64,000 nucleotides of DNA from Diplocloster agilis (GCF_019042275.1 NZ_JAHQCW010000023.1:1-64000); one strand, 5' to 3'. Counted from the stretch's first letter, positions 26,052-34,866 are shown. Numbers and translations: made by a program. The notes: generated from the sequence alone by a model not told the origin.

Positions 26052-27443
26052 GTGGATATTCAGGAAATAATAAAGTCGGTCAATGATTTCGTATGGGGGC
26101 CTGTGATGCTGGTCCTGCTGGTGGGAACCGGGATTTTTCTTACGGTGAGGCTTCATTTTTTGCCCTGGAGAAATCTGCCGCATGCGTTCAAAGCTATTTT
26201 TTCCAAGTCGAAAGGAGACAGCCAGGGGGATATTTCCCCGTTCCAGTCGCTGATGACGGCGCTGGCTGCTACCATAGGCACCGGGAACATCGTCGGTGTG
26301 GCTACGGCCATGGTGTCCGGCGGAGCCGGCGCGCTGGTTTGGATGTGGCTGTCCGCGCTGTTCGGCCTATCCACGAAGTATGCGGAGAGCGTTCTGGCGG
26401 TGAAGTACCGGACCGTAAATGCGAACCAGGAGATGGCCGGCGGGCCGATGTACGCCATGACAAATGGGTTTAAGATCAAATGGATCGGGGCGGCGCTGGC
26501 TTTTCTGTTTTCCCTGTTCGCGGTTCTGGCCTCCTTTGGGATCGGTAATCTGACGCAGGCAAATTCTATCGCGGATGCGGTAAACACCACCTTTGGCATC
26601 CCGGTATGGATTACCGGGGCGGTTATAACCGTGCTGGCCCTGCTGGTGCTGATGGGGGGAATCAAAAGTATCGGCCGGGTATGCGGATTTATCGTACCGA
26701 TTATGGCGGTATTCTATTTTCTGGCCGCCCTTGTTACGATATTGATGAATCATGCGAATGTAGCGGAGGGAATCAGTGAGATCTTCCGGATGGCCTTTTC
26801 GGTCAAAGCGGTAGCAGGCGGCGTAGGCGGCACGATCGTGGCCGGTATGTTCCAGTCGATGCGCTGGGGCGTGGCCAGAGGGGTCTTTTCCAATGAAGCG
26901 GGCCTTGGGTCCGCGCCGATCGCGGCAGCGGCGGCAAAGACGGACCATTCGTCCCGTCAGGGGTATATCAATATGACAGGCACATTTCTGGATACCATCG
27001 TCATGTGTACCATGACGGGCCTAGTGATCGCCTCATCCGGCGTGCTGGGAGTCACGGACGCGGCGGGAAAGACCCTTGACGGCGCGCAGCTGACCATCCG
27101 GGCGTTCTCCACCGCCATGGGACCGGCGGGGGCCTGGATTATTACCATCGGGATCGCGCTGTTTGCCTTTTCCACTATCCTGGGCTGGGAATATTATGGG
27201 GAAAAAGCGTTGGAATATCTGGTGCGTTCGACAAAAGCGAACAAATTATACCGGCTGGTCTTCTCCCTGGTGGTGTTCCTGGGAGCGACGACCACGCTGC
27301 AAATGGTCTGGAATATTTCGGATACCATGAACGGCCTGATGGCGATTCCGAATCTGATCTGTCTGCTGGTCCTGAACAAATCGGTGGCCGAAGAATGTTT
27401 TGATTATCAGAAAAATATATTAAAGCGGAACAAGAAAAATTAA
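26052..27443 (+). CDS. Sodium:alanine/glycine symporter (AGCS family)
   Basis: A 463-residue membrane protein with about 11 hydrophobic segments. The family signature is present as PFQSLMTALAATIGTGNIVG at about 57-76, with GGPMYAMTNGF and FSNEAGLGSAPIAAAAAKT further on. It imports alanine or glycine with Na+. A GTG at 26052 preceded by GGGGTGGGGA is used; the next ATG lies far inside the first helix. The small exporter gene follows after 21 bases. Confidence 0.92.
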   Translation: MDIQEIIKSVNDFVWGPVMLVLLVGTGIFLTVRLHFLPWRNLPHAFKAIFSKSKGDSQGDISPFQSLMTALAATIGTGNIVGVATAMVSGGAGALVWMWLSALFGLSTKYAESVLAVKYRTVNANQEMAGGPMYAMTNGFKIKWIGAALAFLFSLFAVLASFGIGNLTQANSIADAVNTTFGIPVWITGAVITVLALLVLMGGIKSIGRVCGFIVPIMAVFYFLAALVTILMNHANVAEGISEIFRMAFSVKAVAGGVGGTIVAGMFQSMRWGVARGVFSNEAGLGSAPIAAAAAKTDHSSRQGYINMTGTFLDTIVMCTMTGLVIASSGVLGVTDAAGKTLDGAQLTIRAFSTAMGPAGAWIITIGIALFAFSTILGWEYYGEKALEYLVRSTKANKLYRLVFSLVVFLGATTTLQMVWNISDTMNGLMAIPNLICLLVLNKSVAEECFDYQKNILKRNKKN

Positions 27444-27464
27444 AAACGAACGCTTGGAGGTAAA

Positions 27465-27944
27465 ATGTTTATCAAGTATTTTTGGGTATTTTTTATTTCT
27501 ATGGTACCGCTGGTTGAACTTCGGGGAGCGATTCCATTTTCACAAGTGGAGGGACTGCCTCTGCTTACGTCCTATATCGTAGCGATTTTGGGCAATATGC
27601 TTCCGGTGCCTTTCATTTATCTGTTTGCAAGGAAAATCCTGGAATGGGGAGCGGATAAGCCGGTGATCGGCAAATTCTTCCGTTTCTGCCTGGAAAAAGG
27701 AAAAAAAGGCGGAGAAAAACTGCAGGAAAAAGCAGGGCGGGGGCTTTTTATCGCACTGCTTGTGTTCGTGGGAATTCCATTGCCCGGAACCGGGGCCTGG
27801 ACCGGCACGCTTGCGGCCAGTCTTCTGGATATGGATTTCAAATCCAGCGTGCTGGCCGTTATGGGAGGCGTCCTGGTGGCCGGTGTAATCATGGGGCTTG
27901 CAAGCGCTGGAGTCCTTGGATTCCTGAACAATATTATCTTTTAG
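27465..27944 (+). CDS. Small multidrug export-family membrane protein
   Basis: A 159-residue protein with about four membrane segments. The N-terminal MVPLVELRGAIPF and GNMLPVPFIYLFARKIL and the later VGIPLPGTGAWTG are the conserved blocks of the small multi-drug export protein family (COG2426 type). Its transport substrate is not established. TTGGAGG lies before the ATG. It is probably co-transcribed with the symporter. Confidence 0.82.
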   Translation: MFIKYFWVFFISMVPLVELRGAIPFSQVEGLPLLTSYIVAILGNMLPVPFIYLFARKILEWGADKPVIGKFFRFCLEKGKKGGEKLQEKAGRGLFIALLVFVGIPLPGTGAWTGTLAASLLDMDFKSSVLAVMGGVLVAGVIMGLASAGVLGFLNNIIF

Positions 27945-27958
27945 GGAATCGGCGAATC

Positions 27959-28327
27959 CTATCCCCTATGGGCAAAAGAAGAAAGACAGCTTCCCAATAC
28001 GACCCCCAAAATGCAGAGAATAAGGCTCAAGCTCATATAGCTGCAAGCGCCAAGGATTTTCCCCTGTTCGAGTAATTGAACGGACTCAAGGGAAAATGTG
28101 GAGAAGGTCGTAAAACCGCCGCACACACCCGTTTTCAAAAAGAGGGATTGATTTTTTGAGATTTTTCCATAGCTCAGCATACCTGCCACGAATCCTATGA
28201 AGACGGCGCCAAGTAAATTAGTCAGCAAGGTTAAAATAGGATACGATGTTTTTATGGGAATCAGGCTAATCAAATAACGCAATACTGCGCCGATTGCCCC
28301 GCCCAGACCAACGAACAGGATGTTCAT
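27959..28327 (-). CDS. crcB: Fluoride channel CrcB/Fluc
   Basis: A 122-residue protein with four membrane helices that exports fluoride as a dual-topology dimer. Seen: GGAIGAVLRYLIS at the N-terminus, TLLTNLLGAVFIGFVAG (pore Asn), and TGVCGGFTTFSTFSLE (the GGxTTFSTF signature). The start at 28327 is fixed by CGAAGGAGGG. Only one copy is present here, whereas many Firmicutes carry a pair. No fluoride riboswitch is seen upstream. It ends 14 bases from the end of the convergent exporter gene. Confidence 0.95.
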   Translation of the reverse strand: MNILFVGLGGAIGAVLRYLISLIPIKTSYPILTLLTNLLGAVFIGFVAGMLSYGKISKNQSLFLKTGVCGGFTTFSTFSLESVQLLEQGKILGACSYMSLSLILCILGVVLGSCLSSFAHRG

Positions 28328-28361
28328 TAGGTTCCCTCCTTCGAATAACGGTTTATTCAGT

Positions 28362-28814
28362 CTATTGGTTCCAAAGATTCGGAGTGTCAGACGCTTTTGT
28401 GTACCGGAAGGCGGAGTCATTGGGAAGATTCTCCCATGTTGAATCCGTAAACGTAACGGTTGCCGTCTGACCATCACTTATAATCAGACCGCTGATCGGA
28501 TGCCCCGCGGCATCTGTCGCTGTAAAATGCATTCCTTCAGCAGTCAGTTCTCCGATACCGTCCTCCAGTGTAGTCAGACGGTAAATCCCTATTTGCACAA
28601 TATATGTCCCGCCGTTCCCTTTCGCAATCTCAAGATTCGGTTCTTGCGCGTCGCTGTCCAAATATTCTCCGATATAGGCGGTGTCATCGGATACATCCCC
28701 GTTAATTTCTAATTCTGTATTGCTGCTTTTTTGTACTGCGCTGTTGTTAACTGTTCCGCAGGCACTCAGACAGAATACCAGGCTCATGAGGTATAATAAA
28801 GCTGTTTTTTTCAT
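28362..28814 (-). CDS. Putative lipoprotein
   Basis: A 150-residue protein of unknown function. The N-terminus MKKTALLYLMSLVFCLSACG is a lipoprotein signal with lipobox LSAC, so the mature protein should be anchored outside the membrane at Cys19. The rest is a small beta-rich domain (YIVQIGIYRLTTLEDGIGEL, GMHFTATDAAGHPISGLIIS, QTATVTFTDSTW). The start at 28814 has AGGAGAGAC upstream; an earlier start would place the signal peptide internally. crcB follows 34 bases downstream, so they may share a transcript. Confidence 0.8.
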   Translation of the reverse strand: MKKTALLYLMSLVFCLSACGTVNNSAVQKSSNTELEINGDVSDDTAYIGEYLDSDAQEPNLEIAKGNGGTYIVQIGIYRLTTLEDGIGELTAEGMHFTATDAAGHPISGLIISDGQTATVTFTDSTWENLPNDSAFRYTKASDTPNLWNQ

Positions 28815-29027
28815 TCTTCTGTCTCTCCTACATAACTTTTGAGCTGACGGCCTGTGCTTTTGAGCCGTAAAAGGCGAAAAAGTACATGCTTTTATGATTG
28901 TAATATCGGGGGGTGTTTCTGTCAAATGTAAGATGCAATGAAACGAGACATGCTTTTCTTTTGCTTCTTATTTATAATTATAGAGATTTCTTATTTTCTT
29001 ATTTGATAGAAATTTTATAGAAACCTA

Positions 29028-29066
29028 TCATAGAAATCTGTCATAGAAATCTGTCATAGAAATCTT
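29028..29066 (+). repeat. 13-bp tandem repeat, three units
   Basis: TCATAGAAATCTG repeated at 29028, 29041 and 29054 (last base T in unit 3), with a degenerate unit upstream. It ends 22 bp before the galK -35 box. Confidence 0.85.
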
Positions 29067-29088
29067 ACTATAGAATTGAAAAATTCTA

Positions 29089-29116
29089 TTTACAAATGAG
29101 AAAACTGTGTTATAAT
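29089..29116 (+). promoter_or_regulatory. galKET promoter
   Basis: TTTACA at 29089-29094, 16-bp spacer, TATAAT at 29111-29116. Confidence 0.75.
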
Positions 29117-29179
29117 GAGCACATAAACAGAAAAAATGTTTTATAACAGAAAAAATAAAATAAATAAAGGAGATGTGTC

Positions 29180-30352
29180 ATGAAAGAGCAATTGATGGGA
29201 AAGTTTGCGGAGCTGTTCGGAGGGGATGGAGATATCCGGGCATACTTTGCACCCGGACGGGTCAATCTGATCGGAGAGCACACGGATTATAACGGAGGGC
29301 ATGTATTTCCCTGCGCCCTGACCATCGGAACCTATGCTATAGCCAGGAAAAGACAGGATCGGAACCTTTGCTTTTATTCCATGAATTTTGAGCAGTTGGG
29401 CGTTATTACCTCAAGCCTTGACCAGCTTACATATGAAAAAGAGGCGGGGTGGACGAATTATCCGAAGGGGGTTATATGGGCCTTCCGGTCGAAAGGATTT
29501 TCCATAGAACAGGGATTTGACCTGCTGCTGTACGGCAATATACCAAACGGTTCGGGGCTGTCTTCCTCCGCGTCAGTCGAAGTGGTGACCGGGGTGATAC
29601 TTAGGGATCTGTATGGATTGGACGATGTGAGTATGACGCAGATCGCGCTGTATGGCCAGTATTCGGAAAATAATTTTAACGGGGTCAACTGCGGTATTAT
29701 GGATCAGTTTGCCATCGCTATGGGGAAAAAGGATCATGCCATTTTCCTGGATACCAGTAATCTGGCTTACGAATACGCTCCCATCAAACTGGAAAACGCA
29801 AGGATCGTGATCGCCTGCAGCAATAAAAAGCGGGGACTTGGGGATTCTAAGTATAATGAGCGCAGGAGCCAGTGCGAGGCAGCCCTTGCAGATATTCAGA
29901 AGGTAAAGAATATTAAGGCGCTGGGAGAACTTACGGAGGCGGAGTTTGAAGAGGTTAAGGGGGCCATATCGGACCCGGTATGCCAAAGAAGAGCCCGCCA
30001 CGCAGTTTATGAAAATCAACGGACCATCCGGGCGGTGGAAGCGCTAAAGGCAAATGACATTGAACAGTTCGGAGCGCTCATGAACGCATCCCACGTCTCG
30101 TTGCGGGACGACTACGAGGTGACCGGGAAAGAACTGGATACCTTGGCTGAGGCGGCCTGGGAAGCGGACGGAGTCATCGGATCGCGTATGACCGGGGCCG
30201 GATTCGGCGGCTGCACGGTCAGTATTGTGAAAAGTGATAAGACAGACGACTTTATTGAGAAAGTGGGCAGCAGGTATTTGGAAGAAATCGGATATGCGGC
30301 GGATTTCTATGTAGTGGATATCGGAGACGGCGCAGGAAAACTGGAAGCTTAG
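29180..30352 (+). CDS. galK: Galactokinase
   Basis: A 390-residue GHMP kinase that phosphorylates galactose at C1 with ATP. Motifs: the galactokinase signature GRVNLIGEHTDYNGGHVFPC at about 26-45, the ATP loop NIPNGSGLSSSASVEV, NFNGVNCGIMDQFAIAMG, and the C-terminal RMTGAGFGGCTVSIV. AAAGGAG precedes the ATG. First gene of galK-galE-galT, which together turn galactose into UDP-glucose and glucose 1-phosphate. Confidence 0.98.
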   Translation: MKEQLMGKFAELFGGDGDIRAYFAPGRVNLIGEHTDYNGGHVFPCALTIGTYAIARKRQDRNLCFYSMNFEQLGVITSSLDQLTYEKEAGWTNYPKGVIWAFRSKGFSIEQGFDLLLYGNIPNGSGLSSSASVEVVTGVILRDLYGLDDVSMTQIALYGQYSENNFNGVNCGIMDQFAIAMGKKDHAIFLDTSNLAYEYAPIKLENARIVIACSNKKRGLGDSKYNERRSQCEAALADIQKVKNIKALGELTEAEFEEVKGAISDPVCQRRARHAVYENQRTIRAVEALKANDIEQFGALMNASHVSLRDDYEVTGKELDTLAEAAWEADGVIGSRMTGAGFGGCTVSIVKSDKTDDFIEKVGSRYLEEIGYAADFYVVDIGDGAGKLEA

Positions 30353-30379
30353 AAGAATAGAAGGAGGAGAACAGGAATT

Positions 30380-31378
30380 ATGTCCATATTAGTTCTGGGA
30401 GGAGCCGGATACATCGGTTCCCACACGGTATACGCGTTAAAAGAAAAAGGGGAAGATGTGGTCATCATCGATAATCTGGAGACAGGTTATAAGGAGGCGG
30501 TGCATCCGGAAGCCAGATTCTATGAGGGGGATATCCGGAACCGGGCGTTTCTGGACGAAGTATTTGAAAAAGAGACGGGCATACAGGCGGTAATCCATTT
30601 CGCAGCCAATTCCCAGGTGGGCGAGAGCATGGTCGATCCGTTAAAATATTATGATAACAACCTGTGCGGCACAAAGGTACTTCTGGACGCTATGGTGGCG
30701 CATGATATCAAGCATATCGTCTTTTCCTCCACCGCCGCTACTTACGGCGAGCCGGAGCGGATCCCGATATTGGAAACGGACCGGACAGAGCCTGTGAACA
30801 CTTACGGCGAGACTAAATTGTCCATGGAAAAGATGTTTAAATGGGTGGGCAAAGCCCATGGGCTTACCTACGTGTCCCTGCGCTACTTCAACGCCTGCGG
30901 GGCGCATATAAGCGGGCAGATCGGGGAAGCTCACAATCCGGAGACCCATCTGATTCCTCTGATTCTGCAGGTACCGTTAGGACAGCGGGAGGCCATTAAG
31001 ATCTTCGGAGAAGACTATGGGACCAAGGACGGCACCTGCATCCGCGATTACATCCATGTGACGGATCTGGCCCAGGCCCACATTCTGGCGGTACAATATC
31101 TGCTGGATGGAAAGGAAAGCAATATTTTCAATCTGGGCAACGGCATCGGCTTTACCGTAAAAGAAGTGGTGGAGACGGCCAGAAAAGTAACCGGCCATCC
31201 GATTCCGGCTGTCATCGAGGGAAGAAGAGCCGGAGATCCCGCTCAGTTAATCGCATCCAGCGAGAAAGCAAAAACAGTTCTGGGATGGAAACCGGAGCAT
31301 GCGGATCTGGAAGAAATCATTGAGACAGCATGGAAATGGCACAGTACCCATCCAAACGGTTACGGTAAGGAGGATTAA
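30380..31378 (+). CDS. galE: UDP-glucose 4-epimerase
   Basis: A 332-residue extended short-chain dehydrogenase. NAD+ binding: LVLGGAGYIGSHTVYALKEK at the N-terminus; catalytic Ser-Tyr-Lys: SSTAATYGEP and YGETKLSMEK; C-terminal substrate-binding part with YFNACGA and RAGDPAQLIAS. It interconverts UDP-galactose and UDP-glucose. AAGGAGGAG lies upstream of the ATG, 27 bases after galK. It ends one base before galT begins. Confidence 0.98.
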   Translation: MSILVLGGAGYIGSHTVYALKEKGEDVVIIDNLETGYKEAVHPEARFYEGDIRNRAFLDEVFEKETGIQAVIHFAANSQVGESMVDPLKYYDNNLCGTKVLLDAMVAHDIKHIVFSSTAATYGEPERIPILETDRTEPVNTYGETKLSMEKMFKWVGKAHGLTYVSLRYFNACGAHISGQIGEAHNPETHLIPLILQVPLGQREAIKIFGEDYGTKDGTCIRDYIHVTDLAQAHILAVQYLLDGKESNIFNLGNGIGFTVKEVVETARKVTGHPIPAVIEGRRAGDPAQLIASSEKAKTVLGWKPEHADLEEIIETAWKWHSTHPNGYGKED

Positions 31379-31379
31379 A

Positions 31380-32873
31380 ATGCTGTTCGAAAATATCAAG
31401 AAATTAGTCAAATACGGACTGGAGACCGGGCTGATCGAAGAAAATGACGTCATCTATACGACCAACCGGCTGCTGGAGCTGTTCGAAGAAGCGGATTATG
31501 AAGAGACGCAGGAAGAATATTCGGACGTCGAACTGGAACCTGTCTTACAAGAATTGCTGGACGAGGCCCACGTCCGCGGAATTCTCAAAGAAGACAGCGT
31601 TGTCTACCGGGATCTGTTTGATACAAAAATTATGGGCTGCCTGGCGCCAAGACCCAGTGAATTCCAGAAAAAGTTCTGGGCGCTCTACGAAGAAGACCCC
31701 CGCAAGGCCACGGATTATTTCTACAAATTCAGCCAGGATACGGATTATATCAGACGCTACCGGATCTGCAAGGATATGAGATGGAAGGTGGACAGCGAAT
31801 ACGGCTCCATGGATATCACTATCAACCTGTCCAAACCCGAAAAAGATCCCAAGGCCATCGCGGCAGCCAAACTGGCCAAAGCAAGCGGTTATCCGAAATG
31901 CCTGCTTTGTAAGGAAAATGAGGGCTATATGGGGCGTGTTAACCATCCCGCCCGCCAGAACCACAGAATCGTACCGGTCACGATCCAGGGAGGAGCCTGG
32001 GGTTTCCAGTATTCCCCTTATGTATATTACAATGAGCACTGTATTGTATTTAACGGAGAGCATATCCCGATGAAAATCGACCGGACGGCATTCGCAAAGC
32101 TCTTTGACTTTATCAAGCTGTTCCCCCACTACTTCATCGGTTCCAATGCCGATCTGCCCATCGTTGGCGGATCGATCTTAAGCCACGATCATTTCCAGGG
32201 CGGAAACTACGAATTCGCCATGGCCCGGGCCGCCATCGAAGAGCAGATCACAATCCCGGGTTATGAGGATGTGGAAGCCGGCATCCTGCACTGGCCGCTG
32301 TCCGTCATCCGCATCCGCCACAAGGATTCCGGGCGTCTGGTAGAGCTTGCGGATTACATTTTAAGAAAATGGAGGGCCTACACCGACGAGGAAGCGTTCA
32401 TATACGCCGAGACCAACGGTGAGCCCCATAACACCATCACCCCCATCGCCCGTCAAAAAGACGGCGTATACGAGTTAGACTTAACCCTGCGCAATAATAT
32501 TACGACAGAGGAGCATCCGTTTGGCGTCTATCATCCCCACGCGGATCTGCACCACATCAAAAAAGAAAACATCGGATTAATCGAAGTGATGGGACTGGCC
32601 GTACTGCCCGCCCGTCTGAAAGACGAAATGGAAAACCTGGCATCCGCCATTCTGGCCGGAAAAGAGATACGTGCGGACGAAGAGCTGGCAAAACACGCGG
32701 ACTGGGTGGAAGAGTTCCTTCCCCGCCATCCCGAACTGAACAAAGAGAACATACACAGCATTCTCCAGCAGGAAATCGGCCAGGTCTTCGTAAAAGTCCT
32801 GGAAGACGCCGGTGTATTCAAATGCGACCCCGCCGGCCGAGAAGCTTTCCGGAGGTTTACTGCGGGGCTGTGA
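31380..32873 (+). CDS. galT: UDP-glucose:hexose-1-phosphate uridylyltransferase, Firmicute type
   Basis: A 497-residue GalT of the long Firmicute (type II) form. The cofactor-side segment GRVNHPARQNHRIVP and the catalytic HxH region in GVYHPHADLHHIKKENIG are visible; ILSHDHFQGGNYEFAM also matches the family. It transfers UMP between UDP-glucose and galactose 1-phosphate. The start at 31380 (MLFENIKKL) has AAGGAGG inside the galE 3' end, so the two are translationally close. After the stop at 32873 comes the 477-bp palindrome copy C. Confidence 0.96.
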   Translation: MLFENIKKLVKYGLETGLIEENDVIYTTNRLLELFEEADYEETQEEYSDVELEPVLQELLDEAHVRGILKEDSVVYRDLFDTKIMGCLAPRPSEFQKKFWALYEEDPRKATDYFYKFSQDTDYIRRYRICKDMRWKVDSEYGSMDITINLSKPEKDPKAIAAAKLAKASGYPKCLLCKENEGYMGRVNHPARQNHRIVPVTIQGGAWGFQYSPYVYYNEHCIVFNGEHIPMKIDRTAFAKLFDFIKLFPHYFIGSNADLPIVGGSILSHDHFQGGNYEFAMARAAIEEQITIPGYEDVEAGILHWPLSVIRIRHKDSGRLVELADYILRKWRAYTDEEAFIYAETNGEPHNTITPIARQKDGVYELDLTLRNNITTEEHPFGVYHPHADLHHIKKENIGLIEVMGLAVLPARLKDEMENLASAILAGKEIRADEELAKHADWVEEFLPRHPELNKENIHSILQQEIGQVFVKVLEDAGVFKCDPAGREAFRRFTAGL

Positions 32874-32895
32874 GAGGGGAGCTGCAAAGGGGAGG

Positions 32896-33372
32896 GATCC
32901 CCTATTGCATTTTTCAGGTTCACTCGCCCGGCCGGGGTTCTGCCTCGGGTTTGGGTCAGCCCGCCGCTTATGTCGGGGGATCGCGGGCGGTATCCGGGGA
33001 GGCTTCCGGCTCCGGGGTTCTTTTGTGTCTCCCCGGGAGCGCGGAGGGCTTGCGCTGGTATCCGCTAAGTGAAATCGAAAAGCCGGGTTCAGGAACCGAG
33101 CCTATTCACCAGGAACACATGAGGTGTTCCCGGTTCAGAGGCTCTTGCCCGTCGGACGTGAAGTCCGCCGGTCATCCTGAACCCGGCTTTCCGATTTCAC
33201 TAAGCGGATACGCAGCCGCCCTATGCGCTCCCGGGGAGACACAAAAGAACCCCGGAGCCGGAAGCCTCCCCGGATACCGCCCGCGATCCCCCGACATAAG
33301 CGGCGGGCTGACCCAAACCCGAGACAGAACCCCTGTTGGGCGAGTTTGCCCTGAAAAATACAATAGGGGATC
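32896..33372. repeat. Family 1 long palindrome, copy C (477 bp)
   Basis: The largest copy. GATCCCCTATTG at 32896 pairs with CAATAGGGGATC ending at 33372, and pairing continues inward for about 200 bp on each side with few mismatches. The core stem is 33063-33094 with 33175-33206; inside are the small hairpin 33153-33167 and an inner hairpin with the same 5-nt mismatch block as copy B. The outermost part carries GGGC-GAGTTT-GCCC, which echoes the apical motif of family 2. Long reading frames across it on both strands are by-products of the GC-rich palindrome. Confidence 0.93.
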
Positions 33373-33484
33373 TTAGACTTCTCCGTAAGTATCTTCTGAC
33401 TTCTAACCATTTATTTTAATACCTTTCACAGCACATAAAAATCTGTGGGTATATCTGCATATCATTCAAACAGAAAGTAAAGTA

Positions 33485-33832
33485 GGAGCGGGCCGGGGCA
33501 GGGAGCGCCTTGCGGGAACCGGGGCCAGGGAAACATAGGCCAGAGGGCGCGGGAAGCCCCACCATACGGGGGCCAAACGCTTGAGGCCGGATCTTAGAAC
33601 GGGTTACGCAGATGACGGGAGAACCTCGCAGGGCCTGGAACACTGTTCGAGCCGTTTTGTGGCGAGTTTGTTCCAGGCCCTGCTAATAAGAGGTTCTCCC
33701 GTCATCGGAGTTACCCGTTCTTAGATCCGGCCGATGCGATTTGGCCCCCGTATGGTGGGGCTTCCCGTGCCCTCTGGCCTATGTTTCCCTGGCCCCGGTT
33801 CCCGCAAGACGCCCCCTGCCCCGGCCCGCTCC
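33485..33832. repeat. Family 2 long palindrome, copy D (348 bp)
   Basis: GGAGCGGGCC at 33485 pairs with GGCCCGCTCC ending at 33832, and the outer arms (about 110 bp each) match almost fully. Conserved internal blocks are shared with copy E: CTTAGAACGGGTTACGCA, AACCTCGCAGG, ACTGTTYGAGCC, TGGCGAGTTTG, CCTGCTAAT, and GGAGTTACCCGTTCTTAG. The apical stem is 33628-33641 with 33670-33683, perfect over 14 bp. It lies 113 bp after copy C, so about 940 bp here is almost all palindrome. Confidence 0.93.
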
Positions 33833-33853
33833 GGCCCCTTTACTCCAAAATAA

Positions 33854-34741
33854 TCAGCAGTCCACCCCGCGGATTTTGCGATAGTTTTTAAGGCTGATTT
33901 CGATGCTTTCGAATTCGGTGGGCCTGCGCGTGAAATCCTGTTTTAGGAGGACGTAGGATACGTTTCCGATTTCGGCGGCCAGATCAATGATGGGCTGCAG
34001 TTTCAGGATACCTTCCCCGATTTCTGTGAAAAGTTCACATTGTACGGGATGAATGTTTTGAATTTCGTTTCCTTGCAGCAGTTTGTCATATTGTATGTTT
34101 TCCGCTATGGGATGGTGGTTTTTGAAATTCCACATGTTGAATTTGTCGATCTGGTCCAGCGGGTAGTCTTCCTGGACGATGGAACCTATACGGTCCGGGT
34201 ATTTGCGGAAGAATGCGTAAGGATCTACCAGTCCCCGCATGAGCCAGTAGGTGTTCAGGGAGAGGTGGAACAGCTCCGGGTCGGTCTGGGACAGCAATAG
34301 GCTCATGATGGTCTGTCCGTCCATCTGCTGGAATTCATGATAATGATTTTCATAATAGAGAGAAAGGCCGTATTTCTGACAGAGGTTTCCGGCTTTGTTG
34401 TAGAAACGGCATTTTTCGTCCAGGATCTTGCGGGACGGAAAGTAATCGATGGGAATGACTAATCTGCTGCATCCCAGTTTTTGAAAAAAGGTACAGGTTT
34501 TTTCTAAATTTTCTTCCGTCAGATTCGTGACATAACCGCCGATAATCGAGATGTTTGCAGCATCCGCTTCTTTTTTCCATTCTTCCGCGCTCAATCCATA
34601 ATAGGCGCTGCCGGAAGCGTCATAATTCGGTAATTCTATATAACGGTAACCAATACCGGCAGTTTTTCGAAGCGCGCCCAGCGGATCAAACCGCATGTAT
34701 TCCCGTACCGTATATCCTTGCAGACCAACTTTAATTCCCAT
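33854..34741 (-). CDS. Sugar phosphate isomerase/epimerase-like TIM-barrel protein
   Basis: A 295-residue xylose-isomerase-like TIM barrel. The metal and substrate positions typical of the family appear in GLQGYTVREYM, GYRYIELPNYD, GLSLYYENHYHEFQ (the Glu-containing strand), and FHLSLNTYWLMRGLVDP. It probably isomerises, epimerises or dehydrates a sugar or cyclitol. AAAGGGTGGG lies before the ATG. It is divergent from the aldo/keto reductase, and the gap between them contains promoters in both directions and a shared operator motif. Confidence 0.82.
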   Translation of the reverse strand: MGIKVGLQGYTVREYMRFDPLGALRKTAGIGYRYIELPNYDASGSAYYGLSAEEWKKEADAANISIIGGYVTNLTEENLEKTCTFFQKLGCSRLVIPIDYFPSRKILDEKCRFYNKAGNLCQKYGLSLYYENHYHEFQQMDGQTIMSLLLSQTDPELFHLSLNTYWLMRGLVDPYAFFRKYPDRIGSIVQEDYPLDQIDKFNMWNFKNHHPIAENIQYDKLLQGNEIQNIHPVQCELFTEIGEGILKLQPIIDLAAEIGNVSYVLLKQDFTRRPTEFESIEISLKNYRKIRGVDC

Positions 34742-34812
34742 AATAAATACCCACCCTTTCCGATCTTCGTTTTTTTATTGACTATTTTGGGACATGTCAT
34801 ATGTATGCAGTT

Positions 34813-34841
34813 ATTATAAAATAAAAAATGAAAACTTTCAA
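34813..34841 (-). promoter_or_regulatory. Promoter of the isomerase/epimerase gene
   Basis: Read on the - strand: TTGAAA (34841-34836), 17-bp spacer, TATAAT (34818-34813). A TGAAAACTTTCA near-palindrome overlaps its -35 box. Confidence 0.7.
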
Positions 34842-34866
34842 CATGTTTTCACTAATAAATTAATTA

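Larger units (their letters stand above)
28815..29179. other. Intergenic region before galK
   Basis: AT-rich. It contains the 13-bp repeat array (29028-29066), a strong galK promoter (29089-29116) and two ACAGAAAAAAT boxes at about 29127-29137 and 29146-29156, between the promoter and the start codon, that could be operator sites. No gene. Confidence 0.6.

Noticed and set aside
28328-28361. A fluoride riboswitch for crcB
   Set aside because: Only 34 bp separate crcB from the upstream lipoprotein gene and no riboswitch core is seen there or before the lipoprotein.
29028-29066. CRISPR-like array
   Set aside because: The units are 13 bp and directly adjacent with no spacers; no cas gene is present in the window.
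32822-33376. Long open frames on both strands across the 477-bp palindrome (up to about 180 codons)
   Set aside because: GC-rich palindromic sequence gives mirror-image frames on both strands; no ribosome binding site, family feature or sensible protein composition.
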